The notes beneath the pieces are model-generated. The model was not told where the DNA came from, did not search any database, and saw nothing but the letters and a program-made list of their open reading frames with translations. From the NCBI GenBank assembly GCA_036939355.1, contig JALLAP010002494.1, forward strand, positions 1-15,962: a stretch of DNA of 15,962 nucleotides, written 5' to 3'. Shown here piece after piece: positions 6,235 through 14,955 of this stretch. Positions within the stretch are counted from its first letter, which is position 1. Every line of letters starts with the position of its first letter. Made by a program: the position numbers and the translations under genes. This DNA comes from Thalassiosira profunda. Taxonomy: Eukaryota > Bacillariophyta > Thalassiosirophyceae > Thalassiosirales > Thalassiosiraceae.

Positions 6235-9130
6235 ATGGATTCCTCACTGCCGGGCCGGGCCGAGTCCGACGTCTACCGCATGGACGCCTCCGTCGACAGC
6301 GCGTCGTTCGATTCGAGCAGCAGCGGCGCAGACCACGAGGAGCTCGCACAAGAGGAGCAGGAGGCAGAGATGCAGAGCGAGGACCTCATCGACCTGGACC
6401 AGCTCCCCCAGCCCCAAACGCACCGCCCGCCTCCCATCTCCACCGAATGGGGAAGCGGCGAGATGGAAGAGGAGCCGGAAGACGTCGAGGCGGCGGCGTC
6501 GGACGGGGGGCGGGACGACATTATCAGCAGTGCCTATGCGAGAGTCTCGTTCAACATTCCCCCGGAGGGCGCCGCCGAAGACGCCGCGGATGCACCGAGG
6601 GTTCACTTCCAGGACCCCAAACGGCAGGCGGCCAGCCACGCTGGCCCGTACCCCACCCAAAGCCTCCGCGGCGGCTCTGATGCGGCGCTGGAAGAGGTGG
6701 AGGAAATTGGGGGACGGGGGAAGGGGCACAAAACGCCCCTCCACAAAGCGAAGGAGTCTTTGGCGGAGGTGACCCCCGCCTTCATACGGCGGGCCGCAAA
6801 GGATTTAGGAGTGAGCGGCAAGGGCGGGAGGGGGGCAAATCATCTGCAGGATCCCGTGCCGCCCAACTCCCTTGTGAACCGCCGCGATCGGTCCGCGACC
6901 AACGCGAAAGACGTGGTCCACGGCTCCACCATCCCCGAGTCTTCCTTCGCGGGCGCCGACGCCGCGGCGCTGGACGGGACGTTCGTGTCCATTCGCGATT
7001 TGAACGACGACGACGACGTGCCCTCGGTGGACAACGATCGGTGGAATGCGTCCCCGGCGGGGAAGGGAGGAGAGAGCGATGCCGGCTTTCCCACCGAGTC
7101 CACGTCCCTCCTGGGGGAAAAGGACAAACTTCCGTGGCAGGGGGGATTCTTCGGATCGCAAATGGAGAAGGAGGATCGCAAGGAGCGAAGAAAGATGATG
7201 CGCGCCCGGAAGGGCTGGCTCTCCGGGTGGGCGTGGACGATCCGATCTCTGTTTTGGTCGACGGAACAGAGCGGTGTCGAGGCGGGCGGTGCGCGAGGGG
7301 GGAATTGGGAGGCGAGCCATCCCATCGGGAGCGACTTCGTGCCGCGACGGAATGCGCAATCTGCGGGAGGATCGGCGCGCCAGCGCACCTTCTCGCTATT
7401 TTTGATCGCTGCGCTGTGCTTCCATTTGGCATTGTGCGCACTGCACGATATTTTCCTGCGGTATCTCTCGTATCGAAATCCCGTCGAAGACGGAGAGGCC
7501 GAGGTCAGCTGGAACGGAGAGGGCCAGTACGTGCCGGCGCTTTGGTTGTCGTTCGATGGGAGGGTGTTGAACAGATTCATCGGACCGGGCGCGAGAACTC
7601 TGACAGCGTTTGGTGCACTTGTCCCCGGGCTCGTGCTTTCCAAAGGGCAGGGATGGCGAGTGGTGACTTCGCTGTTTCAAACATCATCGCTGGTGGAGCT
7701 CTTGTTGCACTCATGGGCGCTGAAAAAGGTGGTGGGGGGGCCCCTGACTGGCCTGGAATGGAAGCGTGGCACATTCATTGCTACGAGTTTATACTTTATC
7801 TGCGCTGTAATTGGATCGGCCTGGTCCATCGCGGTCGAACCTGGGCATCTTGCGACCTCTTCTGGAATGGGCATTGCTGGACTCTTGGCAGCATCGATGG
7901 TGGAACGAAGGTGCTCTCCTCTGGCGTCAAAANTCTGGAATGGGCATTGCTGGACTCTTGGCAGCATCGATGGTGGAACGAAGGTGCTCTCCTCTGGCGT
8001 CAAAAGATGACGAGGACGAACCGAACAATCACCACAATTTCAATGGAAACGGGCCCAATGGCGTTGCAACCTCATCAAACGAGCAATTTACCTATCAGCC
8101 ACCTGCCTCCCAGAAGAAGAAACGGCGCAATCCCATGAGTGGTGACAGCGCGGCGCTCGTCTTGCTAATGGAAGTGCTCGCTTCGTGGTGGGCAGACTAT
8201 GCCTCGATTGCCGGAACTGCCACGGCTGCCATTGCAGGAGCAGCTTGTGGATTACTCCTTTTTGTTGGCAGTCCTCCTGGCAGTTTTGACGGGAATGCGC
8301 ATCAGGATTTGCTGTTCACAGAGACCCCTCCTCCGCCACCTCCGAGGTGGGCAGGCGCAGCAGTTGATGACGATGATTCGGAGGACTCCAGCATCGGATA
8401 CGATGGCAAACATGCGTTCAAAACGCCATTGATGCGACGATCAATCCTCGCGGACGAGGATGAGGAGGAGATGGCTGCGAAGTCTACAGTGAGGAGGAGA
8501 AATGTGACAGGCTATTCTGCCAAGACTCCCAGCACCAAAGGACGCATGGCATCCATCCAGAGCAACAAACCATTTTCTGCGTCCCGTGTCATTGCCCGAG
8601 TCGTCGGAGTGCTATTGGCACTTCTCCTTACGCTGATCCCGGCATCTCTTATCGCTACCGGAGAAGGGCCATCCAGCGAAATGACGCGCGCCTCTGTCCT
8701 TGGCTGCAAACCCATGCGCATCGTGTACAAAGAGGACGACAGCACCGATTTGTTTGAATGCGCTGGCGGGTGCGTTCCCTTGTCCAGAGAAAGAGCGGCA
8801 CGGCGAAGCGAGGGAATGCGAGCCGGGAGGTGCGATGCCATTGGCTATCGGTGCTTCCAACAGACCGGGACGATTACCTTACGCAATTACGAAGTGCCCG
8901 TGGGCATCTACGCGGTTCAGACCGAAGACGGCTCGTGCAGTTCAGGTGAGAATTTCTCTCGCCTATTCTCCTTGTCTCCTCAACGCATACTCATCATATC
9001 TTATATTATGCACAATATTTGCACCTGCACAGCTGGCGACGATGGCGGCGAACAACAGTACGAAAACAACGGCGACGCGAATGCAGAGACACCCGATGCT
9101 TACAACGGGGAGGTCGAGGGAGTCCAGTGA
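6235..9130 (+). CDS. Rhomboid-superfamily pseudoprotease-like protein, interrupted by assembly N
   Basis: Start ATG 6235 sits in ACCATGG. As printed, the frame breaks at the N at 7933; removing one copy of the flanking 72-bp duplicate plus the N (73 bp) restores one frame of about 940 codons (911 residues if the 8946-9032 intron is spliced). Residues 1-380 are acidic, disordered and carry RVHF at 122-125. A membrane core follows: TM1 about 386-408, a WR motif (474-475), further helices at about 483-502 and 513-534, then TSSGMGIAG (Ser543), resembling the rhomboid GxSG. An acidic 80-residue loop follows, then TAAIAGAACGLLL, aligned with the rhomboid AHxxGxxxG helix, where the catalytic His is Ala (about residue 641). 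HxxxN near TM2 is also lost. TM7 is about 761-783, then an extracytosolic tail with six Cys. Probably an inactive rhomboid relative (iRhom/Derlin-like) in the ER/Golgi; a membership call from motifs only. Confidence 0.62.
7861..8005. repeat. Exact 72-bp direct duplication around a single N (assembly join)
   Basis: Bases 7861-7932 and 7934-8005 are identical, with only an N between them. This is what results when two contigs with overlapping ends are joined by a placeholder gap. Collapsing the overlap restores the reading frame exactly (73 is 1 mod 3, matching the observed frame change), so I treat it as an artefact rather than a biological duplication. Confidence 0.93.
8946..9032 (+). other. 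Probable in-frame intron of the rhomboid-like gene (87 nt)
   Basis: Donor CAG|GTGAGA at 8946 and acceptor CTGCACAG ending at 9032. The length is a multiple of three and contains no in-frame stop, so retained and spliced forms are both open. The AT-rich, pyrimidine-rich content differs from the flanking coding sequence and favours an intron. Confidence 0.7.
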
Positions 9131-9304
9131 GAAGCAACTCGATCACGATATTCCTCCAGCCGGGGTCGACATTCGTTATGTCTATTTCTATGTAATTCAT
9201 ATTCATCTGCAGCAAAGACGATTGCTAGACACGCGTTGTCCTGTTATCTACAGTTGTCTCTGTTTTTTGGCAACGGAAAAGCAATAAGGAGGTTCCTCTC
9301 ACAG

Positions 9305-10246
9305 TTACCTTCTTTTCCTTTGCTGCTTTGAAGCACGCCCCCGCGCTCCATCCGCCTTTGTGAAACGATAAAGCAAGAGGTCTCTATCAAGAAGCTTCCC
9401 GACTTCGATTTCCTTCCACTCTTTCTTCACAACCATGTCTTTCTTCCAATGATCGGTACCGAACGCCCGTCTCAGCATAAATTCCGGACTCGATCGGGAG
9501 AAGAACACAAAGGGACGCGATGGCTGCAATACCCTGTGCGCGCTGTCGACAATTAGTCGTATCGAATTCTGATCCCCAGCAGCATCATCCTCAAATCCAT
9601 AGCTTTCTGTGATTTCGCCCGCACTCTGGTGCAACACATCAAGCAATCCCTTGTCCAATATACCACCGCCCACACTCTCAGGACTCAGCGAAGTCAGTCC
9701 TCTGGCGTCGTCCACGATCAATTCCATCCGCTTCACCGACGCCCCATCGAAATATCTTTGATAGCGCTTCGTCATGAGCTGAATCACCTTCGAGGAGATA
9801 TCGATTTGCAACACAGGGCCAACGAAGGAGTTCGTCAGCAATTGCTCCCCAAATTTGGAGTTGCCGCATCCCAGCACAAGCAACGACTCATTTTGGTTGT
9901 TCCCTTGCAACTCCTCGTACTTTTCGATTGCTTCCTCGGGAGTTGACAATTGACTGATGCCCATCAACTCTGCAAATGTCGCGGTATGCACCGTCCCCGG
10001 CTGCACCTCCATCCCGCCCGAGGCAGCAAAATGCATCACCGTCTCATACTGAAATTGCAGGAGCCCGCTTTGCAAATCAAACCCGCCCCACTCGTGCACC
10101 TCGTCCGCCTCCATGCCCTTGTACATGCCGTCCCAGTACTCGAGTTTGTGGTAGGGCGGGCAGGGCAGTCGGAAGCGAGAGGCCTTCAGCAGCGACGATG
10201 GGTGGTGTTGCAAAACATCGAAGAACCGGCGGCTGCGGAGGGACAT
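9305..10246 (-). CDS. METTL13/CSKMT-type class I methyltransferase
   Basis: 313 residues from ATG 10246; upstream in-frame codons reach only a GTG. The N-terminus (MSLRSRRFFDVLQHHPSSLLKASRFR) is Arg-rich and free of acids apart from D10, compatible with a mitochondrial presequence. YWDGMY (37-42) is the family's YWDxxY box. Motif I is LLVLGCGNS (122-130), motif II acid is D149 (QIDIS), D180-A-R follows, and DKGLLD (198-203) matches the DKGxLD signature of the METTL13/EEF1A-KNMT/CSKMT family of protein methyltransferases. Substrate cannot be told; relatives modify eEF1A or citrate synthase. About 50 extra residues lie between the YWD box and motif I compared with my recollection of the family. 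It converges with the rhomboid-like gene (174 bp) and diverges from membralin. Confidence 0.85.
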   Translation of the reverse strand: MSLRSRRFFDVLQHHPSSLLKASRFRLPCPPYHKLEYWDGMYKGMEADEVHEWGGFDLQSGLLQFQYETVMHFAASGGMEVQPGTVHTATFAELMGISQLSTPEEAIEKYEELQGNNQNESLLVLGCGNSKFGEQLLTNSFVGPVLQIDISSKVIQLMTKRYQRYFDGASVKRMELIVDDARGLTSLSPESVGGGILDKGLLDVLHQSAGEITESYGFEDDAAGDQNSIRLIVDSAHRVLQPSRPFVFFSRSSPEFMLRRAFGTDHWKKDMVVKKEWKEIEVGKLLDRDLLLYRFTKADGARGRASKQQRKRR

Positions 10247-10701
10247 GGTGGCGTAGACTGTGGACACCGACGCGTGCACTACTCAGCGACCCGGCGCAGC
10301 GATGGTGGGGGCGCGGTGGAGGCGCGGTGGAGGCGCGGGGTGCTCTGCGGGCGGGACAGTGGATGTGGCTGCTGTTGTTGATGATGTGAGAGGAGGGACG
10401 GAGGGAGGAGGCACCTCCCAGCAAATCGCCCCGCCAAAAATCGATGAACGTCAAATCGACGGCAGAGTTCGGCAAGGTGGCGGCGGCGGCCCTTAGCGGC
10501 CGGGAGGCACATCCCAAGCGCCCTGACCGCATAGACGGGCGTCGCTGGGGCCGGTAGTGGTGCGTCTGCAATAGTGAGCGGCGGAGGCACATCCCAAGCG
10601 CCCCAGCGCATCGACGGGGTCGCCTGGACGGAGGTGGCGCGCATCTGTAAAGTGAAGACTGATAGGAGGCCCTCAATCGACTTGCAAATTTCTCTGCAAA
10701 G
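10247..10701. promoter_or_regulatory. Shared divergent promoter region, methyltransferase / membralin
   Basis: The 455 bp separating two divergent start codons must contain both promoters. It is GC-rich and lacks a clear TATA box on either side. It holds two 11-bp GCGCGGTGGAG units (10311-10332) and a set of longer direct repeats (10407-10603). Open frames through it are shadows without ATG-supported continuity. Confidence 0.55.
10407..10603. repeat. Direct repeats in the divergent promoter
   Basis: An exact 21-bp repeat beginning GGAGGCACATCCCAAG lies at 10503-10523 and 10583-10603 (80 bp apart). Similarity continues for about 20 bp beyond both copies (CGCATaGACGGGcGTCG versus CGCATcGACGGGgTCG). 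A third, diverged copy (GGAGGCACCTCCCAGC) starts at 10407. Repeats of this length conserved within an otherwise divergent intergenic region suggest either tandem duplication or repeated factor-binding modules. Confidence 0.8.
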
Positions 10702-13700
10702 ATGGAGTACGACCGAGCCCTCTTCCGCGTCTACGAGCGCATCCTTGAGGATCTGAACGGCACGCCCTCCCCGATGGCCTTGGCGTCCTCTCATGATGTG
10801 GGGGCGGCAGGTTCTGACATTGTGGCATCTTCTCCCCGCGGTGGCCTGCGGAGGCGCAGGCGTCAGACAGGCTCGCCACACAGCGTCGACAGCGAAGAGA
10901 GCGAGGGGAACGATCCAGGCAGTCCAGAGAGCCAACGATCAACACACAGCGAAGGAAGCGGCCGCGGCCGCGGAAGGAGGAGGAGGCGAGTGCCACCGCG
11001 CGCGCCCGTCATGGCGAGGCGTCAATTCTCCTCGGGGCTGCAACATCAGGGACGAAGGGAGCAGCTCCCGCTTCCGTTCATACTCCCCATCTGGATGGCG
11101 CGCAAGCTGGAGCGAATCAGCCATTCATTAGACGATACCCGGCTAGCGTTGGGGGGTCCCAATGCCAACTCGGTGGCTCGGATCTGGGGCATTATCAGGA
11201 GTGGATTTAGGGACATGCAGCAATACGACAGCGTGGCCACGTCTCCTCTCGCCCCCTCCCGATCCCGAGCATTGTCGCCCGGCGGCTCCAACCACCGCGA
11301 CGACACCGACGAGGAAAATTCATTGCATGATGTGGACGAGGATATCGAAGCGGGACTGCAGCTGACCCCCATCAATACTGCTGATGACTCGGGATCTTCG
11401 AGTGAAGGTCTTCGAAGGAGGTCTCCGGCTAGACGGCGGCAGAGTCCCCCCTCTGCTTCTCCCACCCATCAACAATCCACTGCCCTTGGATCGCCTCGTA
11501 GAAGCTCCCCGCCATCCATTCCGAGCTCGTCTTCAGGGGGGCTGGGACAGGGTGCGGTGCTGCAGCCAAGGGTATCCTCGCCATCCGCGGAAGAGACGCC
11601 CAATATCGGCACTGCAACAAGATCATCCGCCCCGACAGGATCGTTGGCCCAGCGCGCCATCCAAATGCAGCTGCGCCAAAGTGAAAGATTGTCCTCTCAC
11701 GGCGGGAGGAGACGAAGGAGAGAAACTGAGATGGGCAGCAATGCAGAGAGCAGTTCCGACGACTCCGCCGGCGAGTACGATACCGACGATACCAGCAGCT
11801 CCTCCTCCTCTTCGGACAACAACGAGCGGCGAAATGATCGCAACGGCATCGAGGGAGGGTGCAGCCAACGCAATCTCTACGGGGTCATGCGCCTCTCGTT
11901 TGCGGTGGCGGTCTTGCACCTCTTCGTGCTCGTCTCGTTGCACTTCACGTATGTAGGACCGCAGGCCTTTCGATCTCAGAGGGTGGGGTTGGCGGAGAGG
12001 GCGAAAAGACGATGGAGGAGGAGGCTCGGGCGAGGGTTGTTCGTGGGCGACGTCGCGGACGAAAACGAGGCGCAGCAGAAGGAGGCGTCAGCACCAAACC
12101 TCGTGAATTGCGTCGCCTACGCGCTCTCCACCCGACCGATCGAGGAGCGCAGCACCTATTTTGGAGAGGAAAAGGACGACAAGGAATCATCCTCCCCCGA
12201 TGGCAACGGAGACAGCGATGGGGAAACGTCCAACAGTGGCACGAGAAGGTTCCTCCCCGAAAATCCCTCTGCCGATGACTTCGTTGGTCCAGATAGGGAA
12301 ACGCGTGATTATGACGACGAGGACGACGAACTCTACGATCGCCGCCCTGGCGATGTCCCGTATCCTCGATTTGGCAATGCAGTGGTCCGGCCATTGCTGA
12401 TGCGCGACGACGAGTACGTTCCGCAGAGGGCAATGGCGGACAACGGAAAGGGTGCTGCAACGCCACTGCTGGGAAAGGACGAGATCCTTCAAATAAAAAT
12501 CCTGTATGGGGGCAAATGTACCGGCCGCTGCTCGAGAGTGCGCAACGTGGTGTATCCGGCTCCAGAGGAGGAGCACGGATGATACGGCAGAGCCTTCCCT
12601 TGATGAGGCAGGACTGCGCGGCTTGCAACCCAAACTAAGGGAGCGGCAATCCAAGGAGACTGGCGAGGGAAGAAAAAGCGGCAATGCCACAGCCACGAAA
12701 GAGGACGAACTCTCCTCACCATCGTACTGGGAGAACGTCCACTACCGCTTTGCCATCGACGATGCGCTCCTGTTCCTAGACGAGACGTCGGCAAAGCTGC
12801 ACAACATCAGCGTGGTGAACGTGACAGTCACGGAACGATGTCTAAGCACCGGAGCGGACGATGGCGAGTTGACATTCCTCACTGCCACCGGGCAATTCCT
12901 GTCCCAAATCTACGGCATGGATTCGGTCATAATCAACCAACTGATGTATGGCATACGCGGGATCGACGGGGCCTTCACCCCCGGATACGTCAAAAACATG
13001 GACACCTCGGAGCGCTGGGGCTGGCACAAGGAGCAATTGGAGGCGTTTGAGCACGCATCTTTCCCGGAGTGGGTGTTCCGCAAATTGGGAGTGGTGGTGA
13101 TGTCCACGCTGGCGTTCTTCTTGATCACCTCGGTGACGTCCCTCATCGTGCGGGTGCTCACCTCTTCGGGCGTGGTGCTCATGTTTCCGCTTTTCGCTTG
13201 CTTCCGAGCCGCGGGGATGCCGGGGGCAGACGAGCGGATCCTGGCCTTGTCCTATCCGTGGATTGGGTCGGCGCGGGCGGCCATCAGGGAACGGAGCGTG
13301 CACCCACAGAGCCATCTGGTGTGGGCGCACGTGACGAAGATCGTGCTCTATTACGTTATGTACGAGGCGTGCCAGGCAGCCTGGAGCGTGGTGAGTTTTG
13401 TCTTGGTATCCAATTTGCAACTATCATTCATACAGGCCAATCTCAACGTATTTCTATTCTACACAGGTGCTCTACGCCAAGAGCATCCCGGAGGCATTGC
13501 CCATCTGGATCTACGGCTTTGCAATGATCTGGGAATACTTCTCGATGGTCTTTGTGCGTTCGGCGCTGTCCGTACACTTCTTTCCACGGACCGTTTTCCT
13601 GTACTTCTGCATCTACCACGCGTATTTTTACAGCGTGCCATACGGTTATTTTGACGTTGCCTTGATTCCCCTCTTTCTGTTCGTGGTGCACGCCATGCTG

Positions 13701-13955
13701 TACACGATACTTGGGCTGGAGGCGCCCAACTCGGCACGCGGCGTCATCAATGTGGAAAATCCCCGCGAGGTGTACAACAAACTGAGCTGGCAGGAACCCG
13801 TCGCGGCGCTCCCTCCAGAATGGACTATATTTTTGCCGTTGAATGCGAGGCTGTCGCCGTTGCACGATCGCGAGGTTGCTAATGGTGCCCAGAACAACGT
13901 CAATAGGGAAGGAGGGAATGCTGATGCAGCAAATGGCGACAGTGCTTCTGCATGA
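10702..13955 (+). CDS. Membralin (TMEM259 family) ER membrane protein
   Basis: Exon 1 starts at ATG 10702 (AAGATGG). Residues 1-390 are Ser/Arg/Gly-rich and low-complexity, with one more ordered patch (PFILPIWMARKLERISHSLDD). TM1 is at about 398-416. A lumenal stretch contains YWENVHYRFAIDDALLFL, ISVVNVTVTERCLS and FLSQIYGMDSVIINQLMYG. TM helices follow (VVVMSTLAFFLITSVTSLIV, then TSSGVVLMFPLFACFR), and after the intron come PIWIYGFAMIWEYFSMVFVR and FFPRTVFLYFCIYHAYFYSV with PYGYFDVAL, all typical of membralin. In animals membralin is an ER protein that partners the RNF185 ubiquitin ligase in ER-associated degradation. The frame changes between 12497 and 12582 with no GTRAG donor in view: either a non-standard short intron (for example 12504-12567) or a sequence error. 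The long N-terminal extension is unusual for the family. Confidence 0.88.
12497..12582 (+). other. Unresolved frame change within membralin
   Basis: Upstream coding runs in one frame to TGA at 12580-12582; downstream coding is open in the next frame from 12497. A 64-nt GT..AG interval at 12504-12567 would restore the frame but has a weak GTATGG donor and would delete plausible coding sequence. The other introns in this window have GTGAG or GTACG donors, so a one- or two-base sequence error is about equally likely. Confidence 0.75.
13391..13466 (+). other. Intron of membralin (76 nt)
   Basis: Donor GTG|GTGAGT at 13391 and acceptor TACACAG ending at 13466, with a pyrimidine-rich tract before it. 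Phase 0 splicing joins ..QAAWSV to VLYAKSIPEALPIW, linking the two halves of the conserved membralin core across a frame change. Confidence 0.9.
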
Positions 13956-14020
13956 ATGGGGAGCGAGGAGACAATACCAGCTATTTTACACTCTAGAGAA
14001 GGCAAAGAGGTGCGCCAGTT

Positions 14021-14797
14021 TTATACGTCAGTGCAAAGCAGGCCGTCTTTGTTGCGGATATCGGGATCGCCCCCCTTTGAGACCAGATAGTCGCCGATTG
14101 TTGCTCCGAACCCGTATTTGCACGCCTATCGCGGCAAAATGGAGACGTCAATGTGAGTATCACCGCGTGACGCAACGCAACCAAGCGCAACAAGAGTACG
14201 TACAAAGTGAAGGGCAGTGTTTCCGGACGAGTTGACTGCGTTGATATCCGCTCCGTACCGAAGTGCAAGCTTCACCAACTGCTCCGGTCGGTGGTACAAA
14301 GGTAAAATGAGAGTCGAAGATTGAAGCACCCCACACAACCGAAGCAAGGCGCTCACCTTTTTGTTGCCGTTCTGACATGCCACTGCCAGGAGCCCGTTAC
14401 CGTTATCGTCTTGGACGTCGATCTGGACGGCGCCACGCTGCAGCAGCTGTTCTACCTCGCCCACCCTTCCGTGCCGAACGAGAGAAAAGACGTTGACTTT
14501 GGGTTGTTCGGCTTGTCTTCGGAGTCCGGCCTCGGCGCGCTCGTACTCTTGTCTGCTATTGCCCTGGCCACCAACGATGGCGTTTGGGACAGACGAGAAT
14601 CGCCTAAAGTCTCTGCTGCGATCGTGCGAGTGGAACGCTGGAGTCAACGCCGACCGGGGTGTTCGGTAAGATGAAGAATCTCCGGACGAAGTGCTTCGTG
14701 CGCTGCGGGGCGTTTGCTGCGAGCGCGAGGAGCTGGCCGACGCACGGGGTGTGTAGAATCTGTCGTCCAACAGAACCTCTTCACGCGGTGGCTGCAT
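14021..14797 (-). CDS. Small ankyrin-repeat protein (three exons)
   Basis: Exons 14797-14357, 14278-14204 and 14125-14021 give 206 residues. Residues 1-100 are Ser/Arg-rich and disordered (SARSTSSGDSSSYRTPRSA). Residues from about 104 form ankyrin-type helices: VFSLVRHGRVGEVEQLLQRG, then NGNGLLAVACQNGNKK joined by splicing to LVKLALRYGADINAVNSSGNTALHF, joined to ACKYGFGATIGDYLVSKGG and PDIRNKDG. Both junctions fall inside consensus ankyrin repeats and rebuild them exactly, which is strong support for the splicing. Ankyrin repeats mediate protein-protein contact; no partner is evident. Start: ATG 14797 is preferred; an in-frame ATG at 14929 lies only 26 bp after the neighbouring stop codon, leaving no room for a 3' end and promoter. 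Convergent with membralin (65-bp gap). Confidence 0.83.
14126..14203 (-). other. Intron 2 of the ankyrin gene (78 nt)
   Basis: Donor GTACGT at 14203 and acceptor GCGATAG ending at 14126. Splicing in phase 0 joins ..NTALHF to ACKYGFGAT, completing an ankyrin repeat. If retained, the frame stops at the TAG of the acceptor itself, giving a truncated protein. Confidence 0.88.
14279..14356 (-). other. Intron 1 of the ankyrin gene (78 nt)
   Basis: Donor AAG|GTGAGC at 14356 and acceptor GGAGCAG ending at 14279. Phase 0 splicing joins QNGNKK to LVKLALRYGAD, the ideal ankyrin register. The intron is in frame without stops, so retention would insert 26 residues and break the repeat. Confidence 0.88.
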
Positions 14798-14955
14798 ACT
14801 GCGCTGGCCCCGCGTTGCCCCCTCTCCCTCATTTCTTGTTGATTTGTCCACGAGTCTAGAGAGTCTAGAGAGAGCCAAAATTGAAGGGATTAAAACTTTG
14901 AGCCATTGCAAAAATGCAGGGTTCCGCATAGATTGAGTTCCGCTATTACACAACC

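Noticed and set aside
7861..8005. Real tandem duplication within the rhomboid-like gene
   Set aside because: Exact identity up to a lone N and restoration of the frame on collapse point to an unmerged contig overlap.
9131..9304. Extra exon after the rhomboid-like gene
   Set aside because: This 174-bp convergent gap shows no splice-compatible continuation; it is best read as overlapping 3' UTRs.
14798..14929. Upstream start of the ankyrin gene at ATG 14929
   Set aside because: It would begin 26 bp after the neighbouring stop, and the extra 44 residues are unlike the rest; kept only as an alternative.
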